This document shows, piece by piece, positions 1 through 7,621 of a stretch of 43,734 nt of DNA (the stretch's first letter is position 1; every line of letters starts with the position of its first letter). The position numbers were made by a program, and so were the translations under genes. This DNA comes from an uncultured Bacilli bacterium (GTDB lineage Bacteria > Bacillota_I > Bacilli_A > RF39 > UBA660). The notes under the pieces were generated by a model. The model did no database searches, was not told the DNA's origin, and saw nothing but the letters and a program-made list of their open reading frames with translations. Where the stretch lies: positions 1 through 43,734 of the forward strand of contig CAKOPG010000013.1 of assembly GCA_934098745.1 (NCBI GenBank), given 5' to 3'.

Positions 1-59
1 ATTGTAAAATCCTCTATAAACCCTTATAATGTAAGGTATTAGGCTACATACAAAAGGGT

Positions 60-80
60 CCTTAAGTATTATACTTAAGG
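60..80. promoter_or_regulatory. Perfect palindrome just upstream of the BspA-like surface gene
   Basis: Two perfect 10-base inverted arms (CCTTAAGTAT and ATACTTAAGG) flank a single central T. The palindrome ends eight bases before the AAGGAG ribosome binding site of the surface-protein gene. It has no T-tract, so it is unlikely to be a terminator. A dimeric repressor site or a 5' UTR hairpin controlling the surface protein is possible. The symmetry is seen directly; the role is inferred. Confidence 0.45.
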
Positions 81-98
81 ATATAATAAGGAGTGTTT

Positions 99-2468
99 AT
101 GGAGAATAAAAAGATCGTTATCATATTACTTATATTTACTTTAATAGCAACACTAATGGGTGGGACATTTGCTTATCTTAGTTGGCAAGCAAATAACTCT
201 GATAGAACATTAGTAACATTTACTACCACGAAAGCTTTTAGTTGTTCAGCAAATGGGGGTGGGAATATAAACACCAACAATGTTACATTTGCTCCGGTAG
301 ATAGTAAGAAATGTAATAGTTCTGAATATGTTTTAAAGAGAAAATTAACTTTTAATGTTACTAAAAAGAATAAAGAAAATGTTAAATTAAATAGTTGGTT
401 AAATATAAATAACTTAGGAAGTTATTTAAGAGGGAATAGTAACTTTAAATGGGTAGTAAGTAGTGAAGAAAGTTGTAGCAAAGGAATAGTAAGTAGTGGA
501 GACTTTGGAAGTATTACTACAGAAAGTAGTAAGATAGAAATATTTAATGATGTCTATGATAAAACTACTTCAGGAGATTATTATTTATATATGTGGTTAG
601 ATAAAGCAGAAACTAGAATACCAGATAGTGATGTAAGTACTAGAACTTTTGATTTATCCCTTGATGGAGAATGTAGTGAGAGTACAGTATCAGTATTAGG
701 TGATATAAAAGAAATAGCTAATTATCAAAATACTCCAATACCAGTAACTATTAAAAATAATAATAATTATCCCGTAACAGTAAGTATATCATTTAAAGAA
801 ACAAGTTTATTAAAAGATATGGAAATATCTGCAAATAGTACAGTTAATCATGATGTATATTTATCGGCAGAGGCATATAAAGCTGGTGAAACAGAAGCGA
901 CTAACTATCTATCTATAAGCGTAAATGATAATAATCAAATAATTAAGTATAATTCTATAGTAGGTTTTACTAAACCATATCATTATTTAAAGCAAGCAAA
1001 TGAGGTAAATTTTATTACCACAGTTAATAGCAACATAGCTGCTACGGCTATAAAAACAATAACATTTATGGATAACAATGTGGCTCCAGTTAGTGAAACA
1101 AGAACGCTGGTTGGTTCATTTGATGTATCGGCAGATAGTAGTGGTACAATAATGGCATATTACTATGAAACAGAGACATCAGGGCAATATGATTTTTATA
1201 TTGGATCATCAGATGGTGTAGTGTATGCCAATCCATATTCAGATTACACATTTTATAGTTTAACAAATTTGACTGATATAAGTGGTATGGAATATTTTGA
1301 TATATCAAATGTAACCAGTATGAATCAAATGTTTTGTAATTGCAGTAGTCTTACAGCCTTAGATGTTAGTAGCTTTGACACCTCAAAAGTAATCAATATG
1401 AGATCTATGTTTTATAATTGCAGTAGTCTTACAATCTTAGATGTCAGTCATTTTGATACCTCAAATGTAACTAGTATGAGATCTATGTTTTATAATTGCG
1501 GTAGTCTTACAACCTTAGATGTGAGTCATTTTGATACCTCAAATGTGACTAGTATGAGAGTTATGTTTTATAATTGCAGCAGTCTTACAACTTTAAATTT
1601 GAGCAATTTTGATACCTCAAAAGTAACTGATATGAATCAAATGTTTACTGGCTGTGAGAAACTTACTTTCTTAGATGTGAGTCATTTTGATACCTCAAAA
1701 GTAACGGATATGAGATCTATGTTTAATGGATGTATCGGTCTTACAACTTTAGATGTGAGTCACTTTGATACCTCAAATGTAATCGATATGAGCTATATGT
1801 TTTGTAATTGCCGAAGTCTCACAACCTTAGACTTAAGTCATTTCGACACTTCAAAAGTAACTGATATGAGTTCTATGTTTTATTATTGCAGTAGTCTCAC
1901 AACCTTAGATTTAAGTAGTTTCGACACCTCAAAAGTAACAAATATGGGTTATATGTTTTATGATTGTAGTAGTCTCACAACTTTAAACGTAAGTAGCTTT
2001 GATACCTCAAAAGTAACGGATATGAGCTATATGTTTTTTAAATGTAGTAATATCACAACAATAGATGTCAGTAACTTCAATACTTCAAAAGTAATCGATA
2101 TGAGTTTTATGTTTGCAGGATATAGTAGTTCATTTTCTATGAAATTAACTTCAATAATAGGATTGAACAATTTTGATACCTCGAATGTAACAAATATGCA
2201 AGCTATGTTTCAAAGGTGTAGCAGTCTTACAACGTTAGATGTAAGCCATTTTGATACTTCGAAAGTAACGGATATGAGCTATATGTTTTGTAATTGCAAT
2301 AAACTTACAACACTTAATATTAAAGGGTTTACTTTTGATAGTGTTACTTCATATGGTAGTATGTTTACTTCAGTACCAACAACTGTTAAAATAACCGTAG
2401 GTAATGAAACCGCTAAAACATGGTTAAATACTAATTTTAGTAGTTATACCAACATAGTAATTGGATAA
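99..2468 (+). CDS. BspA-like leucine-rich repeat surface protein (DUF285 repeats) with SipW-type-like signal segment
   Basis: The protein has 789 residues. I start it at the ATG at 99 because AAGGAG (88-93) lies five bases upstream; a GTG at 93 overlaps that site. Residues 5-28 are hydrophobic and end in GGTFAYLSW, which resembles the SipW-dependent signal of TasA/camelysin proteins. Residues 30-390 are Ser/Asn/Thr-rich and beta-like, probably an extracellular stalk. From about residue 390 there are about 13 copies of a 26-residue repeat of the type LTTLDVSHFDTSKVTDM plus SYMFYNCSS, the DUF285/BspA leucine-rich repeat. The tail ends in NIVIG with no LPxTG motif, so how it is anchored is unclear. 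BspA repeats in host-associated bacteria often mediate adhesion; that role is inferred here. Confidence 0.85.
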   Translation: MENKKIVIILLIFTLIATLMGGTFAYLSWQANNSDRTLVTFTTTKAFSCSANGGGNINTNNVTFAPVDSKKCNSSEYVLKRKLTFNVTKKNKENVKLNSWLNINNLGSYLRGNSNFKWVVSSEESCSKGIVSSGDFGSITTESSKIEIFNDVYDKTTSGDYYLYMWLDKAETRIPDSDVSTRTFDLSLDGECSESTVSVLGDIKEIANYQNTPIPVTIKNNNNYPVTVSISFKETSLLKDMEISANSTVNHDVYLSAEAYKAGETEATNYLSISVNDNNQIIKYNSIVGFTKPYHYLKQANEVNFITTVNSNIAATAIKTITFMDNNVAPVSETRTLVGSFDVSADSSGTIMAYYYETETSGQYDFYIGSSDGVVYANPYSDYTFYSLTNLTDISGMEYFDISNVTSMNQMFCNCSSLTALDVSSFDTSKVINMRSMFYNCSSLTILDVSHFDTSNVTSMRSMFYNCGSLTTLDVSHFDTSNVTSMRVMFYNCSSLTTLNLSNFDTSKVTDMNQMFTGCEKLTFLDVSHFDTSKVTDMRSMFNGCIGLTTLDVSHFDTSNVIDMSYMFCNCRSLTTLDLSHFDTSKVTDMSSMFYYCSSLTTLDLSSFDTSKVTNMGYMFYDCSSLTTLNVSSFDTSKVTDMSYMFFKCSNITTIDVSNFNTSKVIDMSFMFAGYSSSFSMKLTSIIGLNNFDTSNVTNMQAMFQRCSSLTTLDVSHFDTSKVTDMSYMFCNCNKLTTLNIKGFTFDSVTSYGSMFTSVPTTVKITVGNETAKTWLNTNFSSYTNIVIG

Positions 2469-2500
2469 CATTAATATCTTACGTTAGTCCCTTAGGGATA

Positions 2501-2540
2501 ATAATATAATATAATATAATATAATATAATATAATATATA
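2501..2540. repeat. ATAAT pentanucleotide microsatellite
   Basis: Seven uninterrupted copies of ATAAT run from 2501 to 2535, followed by ATATA. The repeat lies between the stop of the surface gene and its terminator. Each unit junction spells a TATAAT-like hexamer, so copy number could affect spurious transcription, but no -35 or ORF suggests a real promoter here. A tract like this can vary in length through slippage. Confidence 0.9.
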
Positions 2541-2573
2541 AAGAGCGTTACTATCTAAGTAATACTCTTTTAT
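2541..2573 (+). terminator. Rho-independent terminator after the BspA-like gene
   Basis: The stem has AAGAG and TTACT on the left and AGTAA and CTCTT on the right, with a two-base internal mismatch and a five-base loop. It is followed by a short T-rich run. It separates the surface gene from recD2. Confidence 0.6.
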
Positions 2574-2587
2574 AATATAATTAATTA

Positions 2588-2596
2588 TGTTATAAT
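2588..2596 (+). promoter_or_regulatory. Extended -10 promoter of recD2
   Basis: TGTTATAAT is a perfect extended -10. No good -35 is visible 17 bases upstream, which fits an extended -10 promoter. Transcription would start near 2603, giving a leader of about 15 bases that carries only the ribosome binding site. Confidence 0.55.
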
Positions 2597-2617
2597 TAGT
2601 AAGAAGAAGGTGTAGGT

Positions 2618-4795
2618 ATGGCATATATTAAAGGATTATATATACAAGATATATATAGTAATACTCAAAATGGTTATGTAGTAGGATTATTTAGAGTAAA
2701 AGAAAGTGATTTACCTGAATATAATAATAAAGTAATTACCTTTACTGGAATATTCTCTGAATTAAAGTATAAAACTACTTATAAAATGACCGGTAATTTT
2801 ATTAATCATAATAAATATGGTGAACAATTCCAAGTAGATAGTTATGAAATAGTATTACCTACTGAAGAAGAAGAATTAATAGAATTTCTATCTAGTGATT
2901 TATTTCCTATTGGCGAGAAAACAGCTGAAAAAATCGTCCATAAATTTGGTAAAGATACCTTAAAAATAATCAGTAATGAAAGTGAAAGATTAAAAGAAAT
3001 ACCTAGACTTACTACTAAAAAAATAGATCGAATAGTTGAAGTTCTCTTAGAATATGAACATACTTCTAAAATAGTTCTTGAATTAAATAAAATGGGCTTT
3101 AATACTAAAGATTCTATAAGTATTATGAAGAAATATCAAAATAATACTATGGATATTATATATAATAATATATATGATATCTTAGATGATAAACTAATTA
3201 CTTTTAATGAACTAGATAAAATAGCTTTAAATAATGGTTATTTAAAAGATGATGAAAGAAGATTAGAAGCTCTAGTTATTAATATTATTAATATAGTTAC
3301 CTTTAATCAAGGAGATACTTATCTATATATTGATGAAATATATGAAAATATATTAAAAGAAGTAAATAATATATCTAAAGATATGCTTGAATATATTTTA
3401 TTAAAATTATCTAAAAATAAAAAAATAAAAATCGTTAAAGATAAATATTATTTATATGAATTATATGAAGCTGAAGAATATATTACTAATCGTTTATGTG
3501 AATTAAATGATAAAGAAAGAAGAAAGTTACCTAAACTAGAACATAAAATTAATCAACTAGAACTAGTTAATGGTATTACTTATGATGAATCTCAAAAAGC
3601 TGCTATTACTAGAGCTTTAAATAATAACCTAACTATCATTACTGGTGGTCCTGGTACCGGTAAAACCACAATAGTTAAATGTATAGTTAAATTATTAATA
3701 GATATTAATGGCCTAAAACCAGATAGATTAGCTTTATTAGCCCCTACAGGTAGAGCTGCTAGAAAATTAATGGAAACCACTAAATTACCAGCTTATACGA
3801 TTCATAAATATTTAGGATGGGATAAAGATAAAAATGCCTTCTCTGTTAATGAATATTCCCCTAATCTAGAAGATTATATAATCGTTGACGAATCTAGTAT
3901 GATTGATACAACCCTTATGATGAGCTTATTAAAAGGTATTAAAAGAAGTGCTAAAATTATTTTAGTTGGTGATTATTATCAATTACCTAGTGTTAGCCAA
4001 GGACAAGTATTAAAAGATCTAATAGATAGTGATACCATCGATACCGTTAAATTAAATAAACTATATCGTCAAACCGAAGATAGCTATATTAATAGCCTCG
4101 CTTATGAAATTAAAAACAAAGATATTACTGAAGCCTTCCTCGCTAAATATGATGATTATAATTTTATAATGTGTGAAAATGAACAAATCTTACCTACCAT
4201 TGAAGATATTGTAAAAAAAGCTCTATCTAAAGGATATACGGAAAGAGATATCCAAATTCTAGCTCCCATCTATAAAAGTCAATCCGGTATCGATAGCTTA
4301 AATAAAATGTTACAAAATATCTTAAATCCTCAAGATAAACAAAAAAATGAAGTCCTATCTGGTGAAATTATATATAGAGAAGGCGATAAAATATTACAAC
4401 TAGTAAATGATAGTGATAATGGTATATCTAATGGTGATATTGGTTATATTGAAAGTATCACTACCAGTAATAAAAATAAATCTAAAGAAATAATTATTAA
4501 TTTTGATGGCATTCGTGTAACTTATACTCCTAAAGACTTCATTAATATCATGCATGGTTATGCTATTAGTGTTCATAAATCCCAAGGTGGTGAATTTAAA
4601 ATGGTTATTATGCCATTTGCTAATTCCTTTAGAAGAATGTTATATAATAAACTAATATATACTGCCATAACAAGAGCTAAAGAAAAACTAATTTTAGTTG
4701 GCGATGCCAAAGCTTTTATCTATGGAATTAAAAATGATTATCAAGAAGATAGAAAAACAACTTTAAAAGAATTTTTAGAAAATAAGTATAAATAA
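2618..4795 (+). CDS. recD2: RecD2-type SF1B DNA helicase
   Basis: The 725-residue protein matches the RecD2/TraA family of 5'-3' DNA helicases that work without RecBC in many Firmicutes. An OB-like N-terminal part and a helix-hairpin-helix-like region (about 80-200) precede the motor. Visible motifs are Walker A GGPGTGKTT (about 343-351), APTGRAAR, the DExx box VDESSMID (about 423), VGDYYQLPSV, LNKLYRQ, and the C-terminal GYAISVHKSQGGEF and TAITRAKEKL motifs. Length is somewhat below typical Bacillus RecD2. It probably acts in DNA repair and replication-fork maintenance. It has its own promoter and is followed by a small membrane-protein gene. Confidence 0.93.
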   Translation: MAYIKGLYIQDIYSNTQNGYVVGLFRVKESDLPEYNNKVITFTGIFSELKYKTTYKMTGNFINHNKYGEQFQVDSYEIVLPTEEEELIEFLSSDLFPIGEKTAEKIVHKFGKDTLKIISNESERLKEIPRLTTKKIDRIVEVLLEYEHTSKIVLELNKMGFNTKDSISIMKKYQNNTMDIIYNNIYDILDDKLITFNELDKIALNNGYLKDDERRLEALVINIINIVTFNQGDTYLYIDEIYENILKEVNNISKDMLEYILLKLSKNKKIKIVKDKYYLYELYEAEEYITNRLCELNDKERRKLPKLEHKINQLELVNGITYDESQKAAITRALNNNLTIITGGPGTGKTTIVKCIVKLLIDINGLKPDRLALLAPTGRAARKLMETTKLPAYTIHKYLGWDKDKNAFSVNEYSPNLEDYIIVDESSMIDTTLMMSLLKGIKRSAKIILVGDYYQLPSVSQGQVLKDLIDSDTIDTVKLNKLYRQTEDSYINSLAYEIKNKDITEAFLAKYDDYNFIMCENEQILPTIEDIVKKALSKGYTERDIQILAPIYKSQSGIDSLNKMLQNILNPQDKQKNEVLSGEIIYREGDKILQLVNDSDNGISNGDIGYIESITTSNKNKSKEIIINFDGIRVTYTPKDFINIMHGYAISVHKSQGGEFKMVIMPFANSFRRMLYNKLIYTAITRAKEKLILVGDAKAFIYGIKNDYQEDRKTTLKEFLENKYK

Positions 4796-4831
4796 ATAAT
4801 AATCGATAATATTATTTATGGGTGATAATTA

Positions 4832-4984
4832 ATGAAAATGAAAAATAGTTTATGTTTAATTGGCTTAGGTATTGGTGGTACTATCTTATACCAAGAAATT
4901 AAAAGTGGTAATCTAAGAAAAATTATGCGTAATCTTAATCGTACTAAAACTAAAATGATTGAAGACTTAGAAGATATGATGTAG
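4832..4984 (+). CDS. Small membrane-associated protein, 50 residues
   Basis: The ORF encodes MKMKNSLCLIGLGIGGTILY followed by a basic, helical tail ending in EDLEDMM. The N-terminus is a short glycine-rich hydrophobic helix, and the layout is like small YtxH-type proteins, though too short to assign. A GGTGAT-type ribosome binding site precedes the ATG, and a strong terminator follows the stop immediately, which supports it as a real gene. It probably shares the recD2 transcript. Function unknown. Confidence 0.7.
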   Translation: MKMKNSLCLIGLGIGGTILYQEIKSGNLRKIMRNLNRTKTKMIEDLEDMM

Positions 4985-5008
4985 AAGATAGTTTGACTAT
5001 CTTTTTTT
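4985..5008 (+). terminator. Strong Rho-independent terminator of the recD2 operon
   Basis: A perfect eight-base stem (AAGATAGT / ACTATCTT) with a TTG loop is followed directly by a T-run. It begins right after the TAG stop of the small gene. Confidence 0.9.
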
Positions 5009-5088
5009 CTATTTAATGTAAAGTATTTAAAAAATAATATAATATATAATAAATATGTTATATAATTATTTTTAGTAGGAAGTGAAGT

Positions 5089-5655
5089 ATGAAAAAAATA
5101 AGTAAAAAGAAATTAATTATAAGCTTTAGTATATTATTAATAATTATTATAATTATAAATATCTTTATAGTTATTAATAATAAGCAAAAAGATAATAAAA
5201 ATATAGAAATAATTAAAAGTAGTTATCAATCTTTAGTAGATGAAGTAAGTAATTATAATGATATTAGAAGCAAATATATTGATCTAACTAATAATTTCTA
5301 TCTAGATACCTTTAAAGATCACTATGAAGAATATAATGATTTATTAACTAAATATAATGAAGTAATAAATTATATTGATACTTCTATTAATAAATTAGAT
5401 AATAGTTGTTATAAATTATATAAAGATAAAGATATTAATAAAATATGTCGTAATTATAAAAGTACTTATGAAAAATTAATTAATCTATATGTTAGTGATA
5501 TTTCTAAATATAATAAATTTATTAATGAATATAATGCATATAAAAATGATTCTGTCTTACCATTTAAAATGCTTCATCAAGAGTATATAGATTATAATAA
5601 CGACCAAATATTTGAAGGAAAAGATAACAATGAAGAAAGTAAGAAAGAAAAGTAA
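5089..5655 (+). CDS. Membrane-anchored helical protein of unknown function
   Basis: The 188-residue protein has a lysine-rich start, one N-terminal transmembrane helix (about residues 9-29, isoleucine-rich), then a Tyr/Asn/Lys-rich region predicted to be mostly helical, with two cysteines (near 106 and 118). The orientation would place the helical region outside the cell. The ribosome binding site is AGGAAGTGAAG. Its 3' end overlaps the start of the phosphodiester glycosidase gene by 26 bases, so the two are probably translationally coupled. No family recognised. Confidence 0.7.
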   Translation: MKKISKKKLIISFSILLIIIIIINIFIVINNKQKDNKNIEIIKSSYQSLVDEVSNYNDIRSKYIDLTNNFYLDTFKDHYEEYNDLLTKYNEVINYIDTSINKLDNSCYKLYKDKDINKICRNYKSTYEKLINLYVSDISKYNKFINEYNAYKNDSVLPFKMLHQEYIDYNNDQIFEGKDNNEESKKEK

Positions 5656-6667
5656 ACATAGTAAACTAAAAAAAATAATTCTCGGTTTATTTATCTTCGG
5701 TATATTTAGTGGGGTCTTCTTATTTTATGGCCCTTGGCATGGCTTTAGAGATTTTTGGATTACTACCGCCATGACTACCATGAATCATCAATACTTAGCC
5801 AAATGGCTATATAGTGATAAAACTATTACTAAAGTCCTAGAAAAAAATAAAATGATAGAACCAGATGAAGACACCAATACAGCTTTAATTAAAATATATG
5901 ATGAATCTAGTACTGATATTACTTATAAAGATGAATATGATAAACAAGTATTAGAACATGAAAAAGGCGCATTATATAAATATTTTAAAGTTACAGGTTA
6001 TAATTTTGATGCTTATATGACTGTCATATATGATCCCTCTAAAATAAAGGTTATTCATACTAAATATATGGGAGTAAGAGGTCAGTATTTAGTAGATATG
6101 GCTAAAGAACATGATGCTCTAGTAGCCATTAATGGCGGTGGCTTTATTGATATTGATGGTCAGTCTAATGGGGGAGAACCTCGCGGAATAATTATTGAAG
6201 ATGGTAAAATTATCCAATCATCCAGAAACCGTGATAAAGGTGGTGGTGTAATTGGCTTTACTAACGACAACAAATTATTTTTAGCCGACGTAACCGCCTC
6301 TGAAGCCGTAAGCAAAGGTGTAAGAGATGCCGTTGAATTTGGCCCATTCCTAATAGTAAATGGTAAATCATCTTTTATTAAAGGTAATGGTGGCTTTGGT
6401 ATCCATCCCAGAACTGCTATTGGTCAAAGACAAGACGGTATCGTCTTATTCTTAGTAGTAGATGGTAGAAGAGTAGATTCCATCGGCGCAGGGATGAAAG
6501 ATTTAACTGATATCATGCTAAAATATGGTGCTTATAATGCCGCTAACCTTGATGGTGGTAACTCTTCTGTTATGGTAATCAACAATAAAATTGTAAATAG
6601 ACCAATTGATTGGTCCAACTTTGAACAAACTAGACCCATAGCTACCGGCTTTATTTTGACAAAATAA
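5630..6667 (+). CDS. Membrane-anchored phosphodiester glycosidase (NAGPA-like domain)
   Basis: The 345-residue product starts at the ATG at 5630, nine bases after AAGGAA; an upstream TTG at 5612 is in frame but falls on that site. A basic N-terminus is followed by one transmembrane helix (about 14-36). Residues of about 110-345 match the phosphodiester glycosidase domain (PF09992, the fold of the human uncovering enzyme and of Bacillus YngK-type exopolysaccharide proteins). Landmarks are VAINGGGF, EPRGIIIEDG, VEFGPFLIVNG, HPRTAIGQ, VVDGRR and NLDGGNSSVM. The likely role is extracytoplasmic cleavage of a sugar phosphodiester in a surface polymer; the substrate is unknown. It overlaps the preceding membrane-protein gene. 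Confidence 0.85.
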   Translation: MKKVRKKSKHSKLKKIILGLFIFGIFSGVFLFYGPWHGFRDFWITTAMTTMNHQYLAKWLYSDKTITKVLEKNKMIEPDEDTNTALIKIYDESSTDITYKDEYDKQVLEHEKGALYKYFKVTGYNFDAYMTVIYDPSKIKVIHTKYMGVRGQYLVDMAKEHDALVAINGGGFIDIDGQSNGGEPRGIIIEDGKIIQSSRNRDKGGGVIGFTNDNKLFLADVTASEAVSKGVRDAVEFGPFLIVNGKSSFIKGNGGFGIHPRTAIGQRQDGIVLFLVVDGRRVDSIGAGMKDLTDIMLKYGAYNAANLDGGNSSVMVINNKIVNRPIDWSNFEQTRPIATGFILTK

Positions 6668-6679
6668 AATATCTTAAAT

Positions 6680-6892
6680 TGATATAAATTCCCAAATTTG
6701 GCCAGTTGTTAATCGTTTCTAATTAGAGGATTGTAACCTGTAATTTACGGGAGACAGTCCTTTTAACATTATATTTTGAAATATTACTTATTGTATTTTC
6801 TTTCTTGATATATCTTTATTTTATCTTCATAACTTAATTTTGCCATATAAAAACCTCGTTTCTATTTTGTCCAAGAAACGGGGTTCATATCA
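6680..6892 (-). mobile_element. Deleted IS3/IS150-like element remnant (MITE-like, about 213 bp)
   Basis: The two ends are imperfect inverted repeats, read inward: TGATATGAACCCCGTTTC then TTGGACA on the minus strand, and TGATATAAATTCCCAAAT then TTGGCCA on the plus strand, agreeing at 16 of 25 positions. The TG...CA ends and the TTGGACA core fit the IS150 group of IS3. The interior keeps only the start of an OrfA-like frame. The element lies between the convergent glycosidase gene and the minus-strand helical-protein gene and is flanked by a longer inverted repeat that looks like a split terminator. Confidence 0.7.
6784..6846 (-). pseudogene. OrfA (IS3-family transposase) N-terminal fragment
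   Basis: On the minus strand an ATG after a GAGG site opens MAKLSYEDKIKIYQERKYNK and stops. Shifting one base gives ISNISKYNVKR, which continues the expected OrfA helix-turn-helix start. So the fragment carries both a frameshift and a large deletion; the rest of OrfA and all of OrfB are missing. It cannot make an active transposase. Confidence 0.7.
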
Positions 6893-6907
6893 ATTTTAAG
6901 ATATTTT

Positions 6908-7480
6908 TTAAGCATTATTTAAATTGTTAACGGCTGTTTGATAACTACCAAGATCACATGCTGTTAATGCTCCGTATGCTGAAGCATCAGTTGGCTTAAG
7001 ACGTTTTAATTTTTCAATCATCTTTGATAACTTTGCAATTTGTGCTTTAGTAGCTTCAATAGCAGCTGTATCATAAGTTACATCATATTGTTTAGTTTTA
7101 CTATTATATACCTTTGTACCTTCTTCTAATTTTGCTAATTGGGCCTTAGCTTCCGCTAAAGCTGCTTCTAAAGCTGGAATTTCATCATCATCTAAGAAAG
7201 TATCTCCATCCATATATGTCTCTAATATCTGATTAGCTGTATCAATAGCCGTTACTAAATTAATAGCAGTTTGTTCTCTTATCGTTAAAACATCACAGCA
7301 AGCATTCAAACGTGTTCTAAGTAAATCCCAAGAATCTCCCACTAAAACACTTGTAGATTCTTCTACAAATGACTTAATGGCATTTCTTAAAGTAGCCGCT
7401 TCTTCACCATCAATAACTACCTTTTGTCTAGCATCTGATGTTTTAGCATGTTGAATATCATCTAAATATAACTTTGTCAT
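6908..7480 (-). CDS. Small helical protein, possible type VII (WXG/LXG-like) substrate or partner
   Basis: The 190-residue product starts at the ATG ending at 7480, behind GGAGG; an upstream in-frame ATG gives six more residues but has no such site. There is no signal peptide or membrane helix. It looks all-helical: a first segment with LVGDSWDLLRTRLNACCDVL, then a heptad-like stretch (EALAEAKAQLAKLEE and IAKLSKMIEKLKRLKP). The G-x-S-W-D turn between helices recalls the WXG turn of ESAT-6/LXG proteins, but it is not an exact WXG. Codon use is less AT-rich than in its neighbours. It has its own minus-strand promoter. Function uncertain; a link with the large proteins at the right end is inferred only. 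Confidence 0.55.
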   Translation of the reverse strand: MTKLYLDDIQHAKTSDARQKVVIDGEEAATLRNAIKSFVEESTSVLVGDSWDLLRTRLNACCDVLTIREQTAINLVTAIDTANQILETYMDGDTFLDDDEIPALEAALAEAKAQLAKLEEGTKVYNSKTKQYDVTYDTAAIEATKAQIAKLSKMIEKLKRLKPTDASAYGALTACDLGSYQTAVNNLNNA

Positions 7481-7527
7481 TCTTTTCCTCCATCTCACAT
7501 ATTGTGATATTTGTATTTTTCTACTTC

Positions 7528-7556
7528 ATCATAACATATCTTAATTAAAAATTCAA
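7528..7556 (-). promoter_or_regulatory. Sigma-A-type promoter of the minus-strand helical protein
   Basis: Read on the minus strand: TTGAAT, a 17-base spacer ending in TGT, then TATGAT. The spacing is ideal and the extended TG is present. It lies divergent to the gpmI promoter within the same 140-base gap. Confidence 0.65.
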
Positions 7557-7570
7557 CAAATATTAAAATA

Positions 7571-7599
7571 TTTACAAAAATTAATATCTGATATATACT
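7571..7599 (+). promoter_or_regulatory. Sigma-A-type promoter of gpmI
   Basis: TTTACA, 17 bases, TATACT. The start point would be near 7606, just before the AAGGAG site at 7610-7615, so the leader is very short. Confidence 0.65.
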
Positions 7600-7621
7600 T
7601 ATATTGTACAAGGAGATGAAT

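Larger units (their letters stand above)
6667..6906. terminator. Probable bidirectional terminator split by the IS remnant
   Basis: Directly outside the IS ends lie AAATATCTTAAAT (6667-6679) and ATTTTAAGATATTT (6893-6906). Joined, they would form a 12-base stem (AAATATCTTAAA / TTTAAGATATTT) with a TAT loop followed by a T-run, placed between two convergent genes where a shared terminator is expected. The arms are seen directly; the idea that the element landed in the loop is inferred. The alternative is that the arms are part of the element. Confidence 0.5.

Noticed and set aside
1090..1308. Minus-strand ORF inside the surface gene
   Set aside because: A shadow of the repetitive coding strand, His/Leu/Tyr-biased, with no ribosome site.
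1340..2330. CRISPR array
   Set aside because: The regular 78-bp period is coding (26-residue leucine-rich repeats) with no spacers.
2501..2540. Array of promoters in the ATAAT repeat
   Set aside because: The TATAAT-like hexamers come from the repeat itself; no -35 at proper spacing and a terminator follows.
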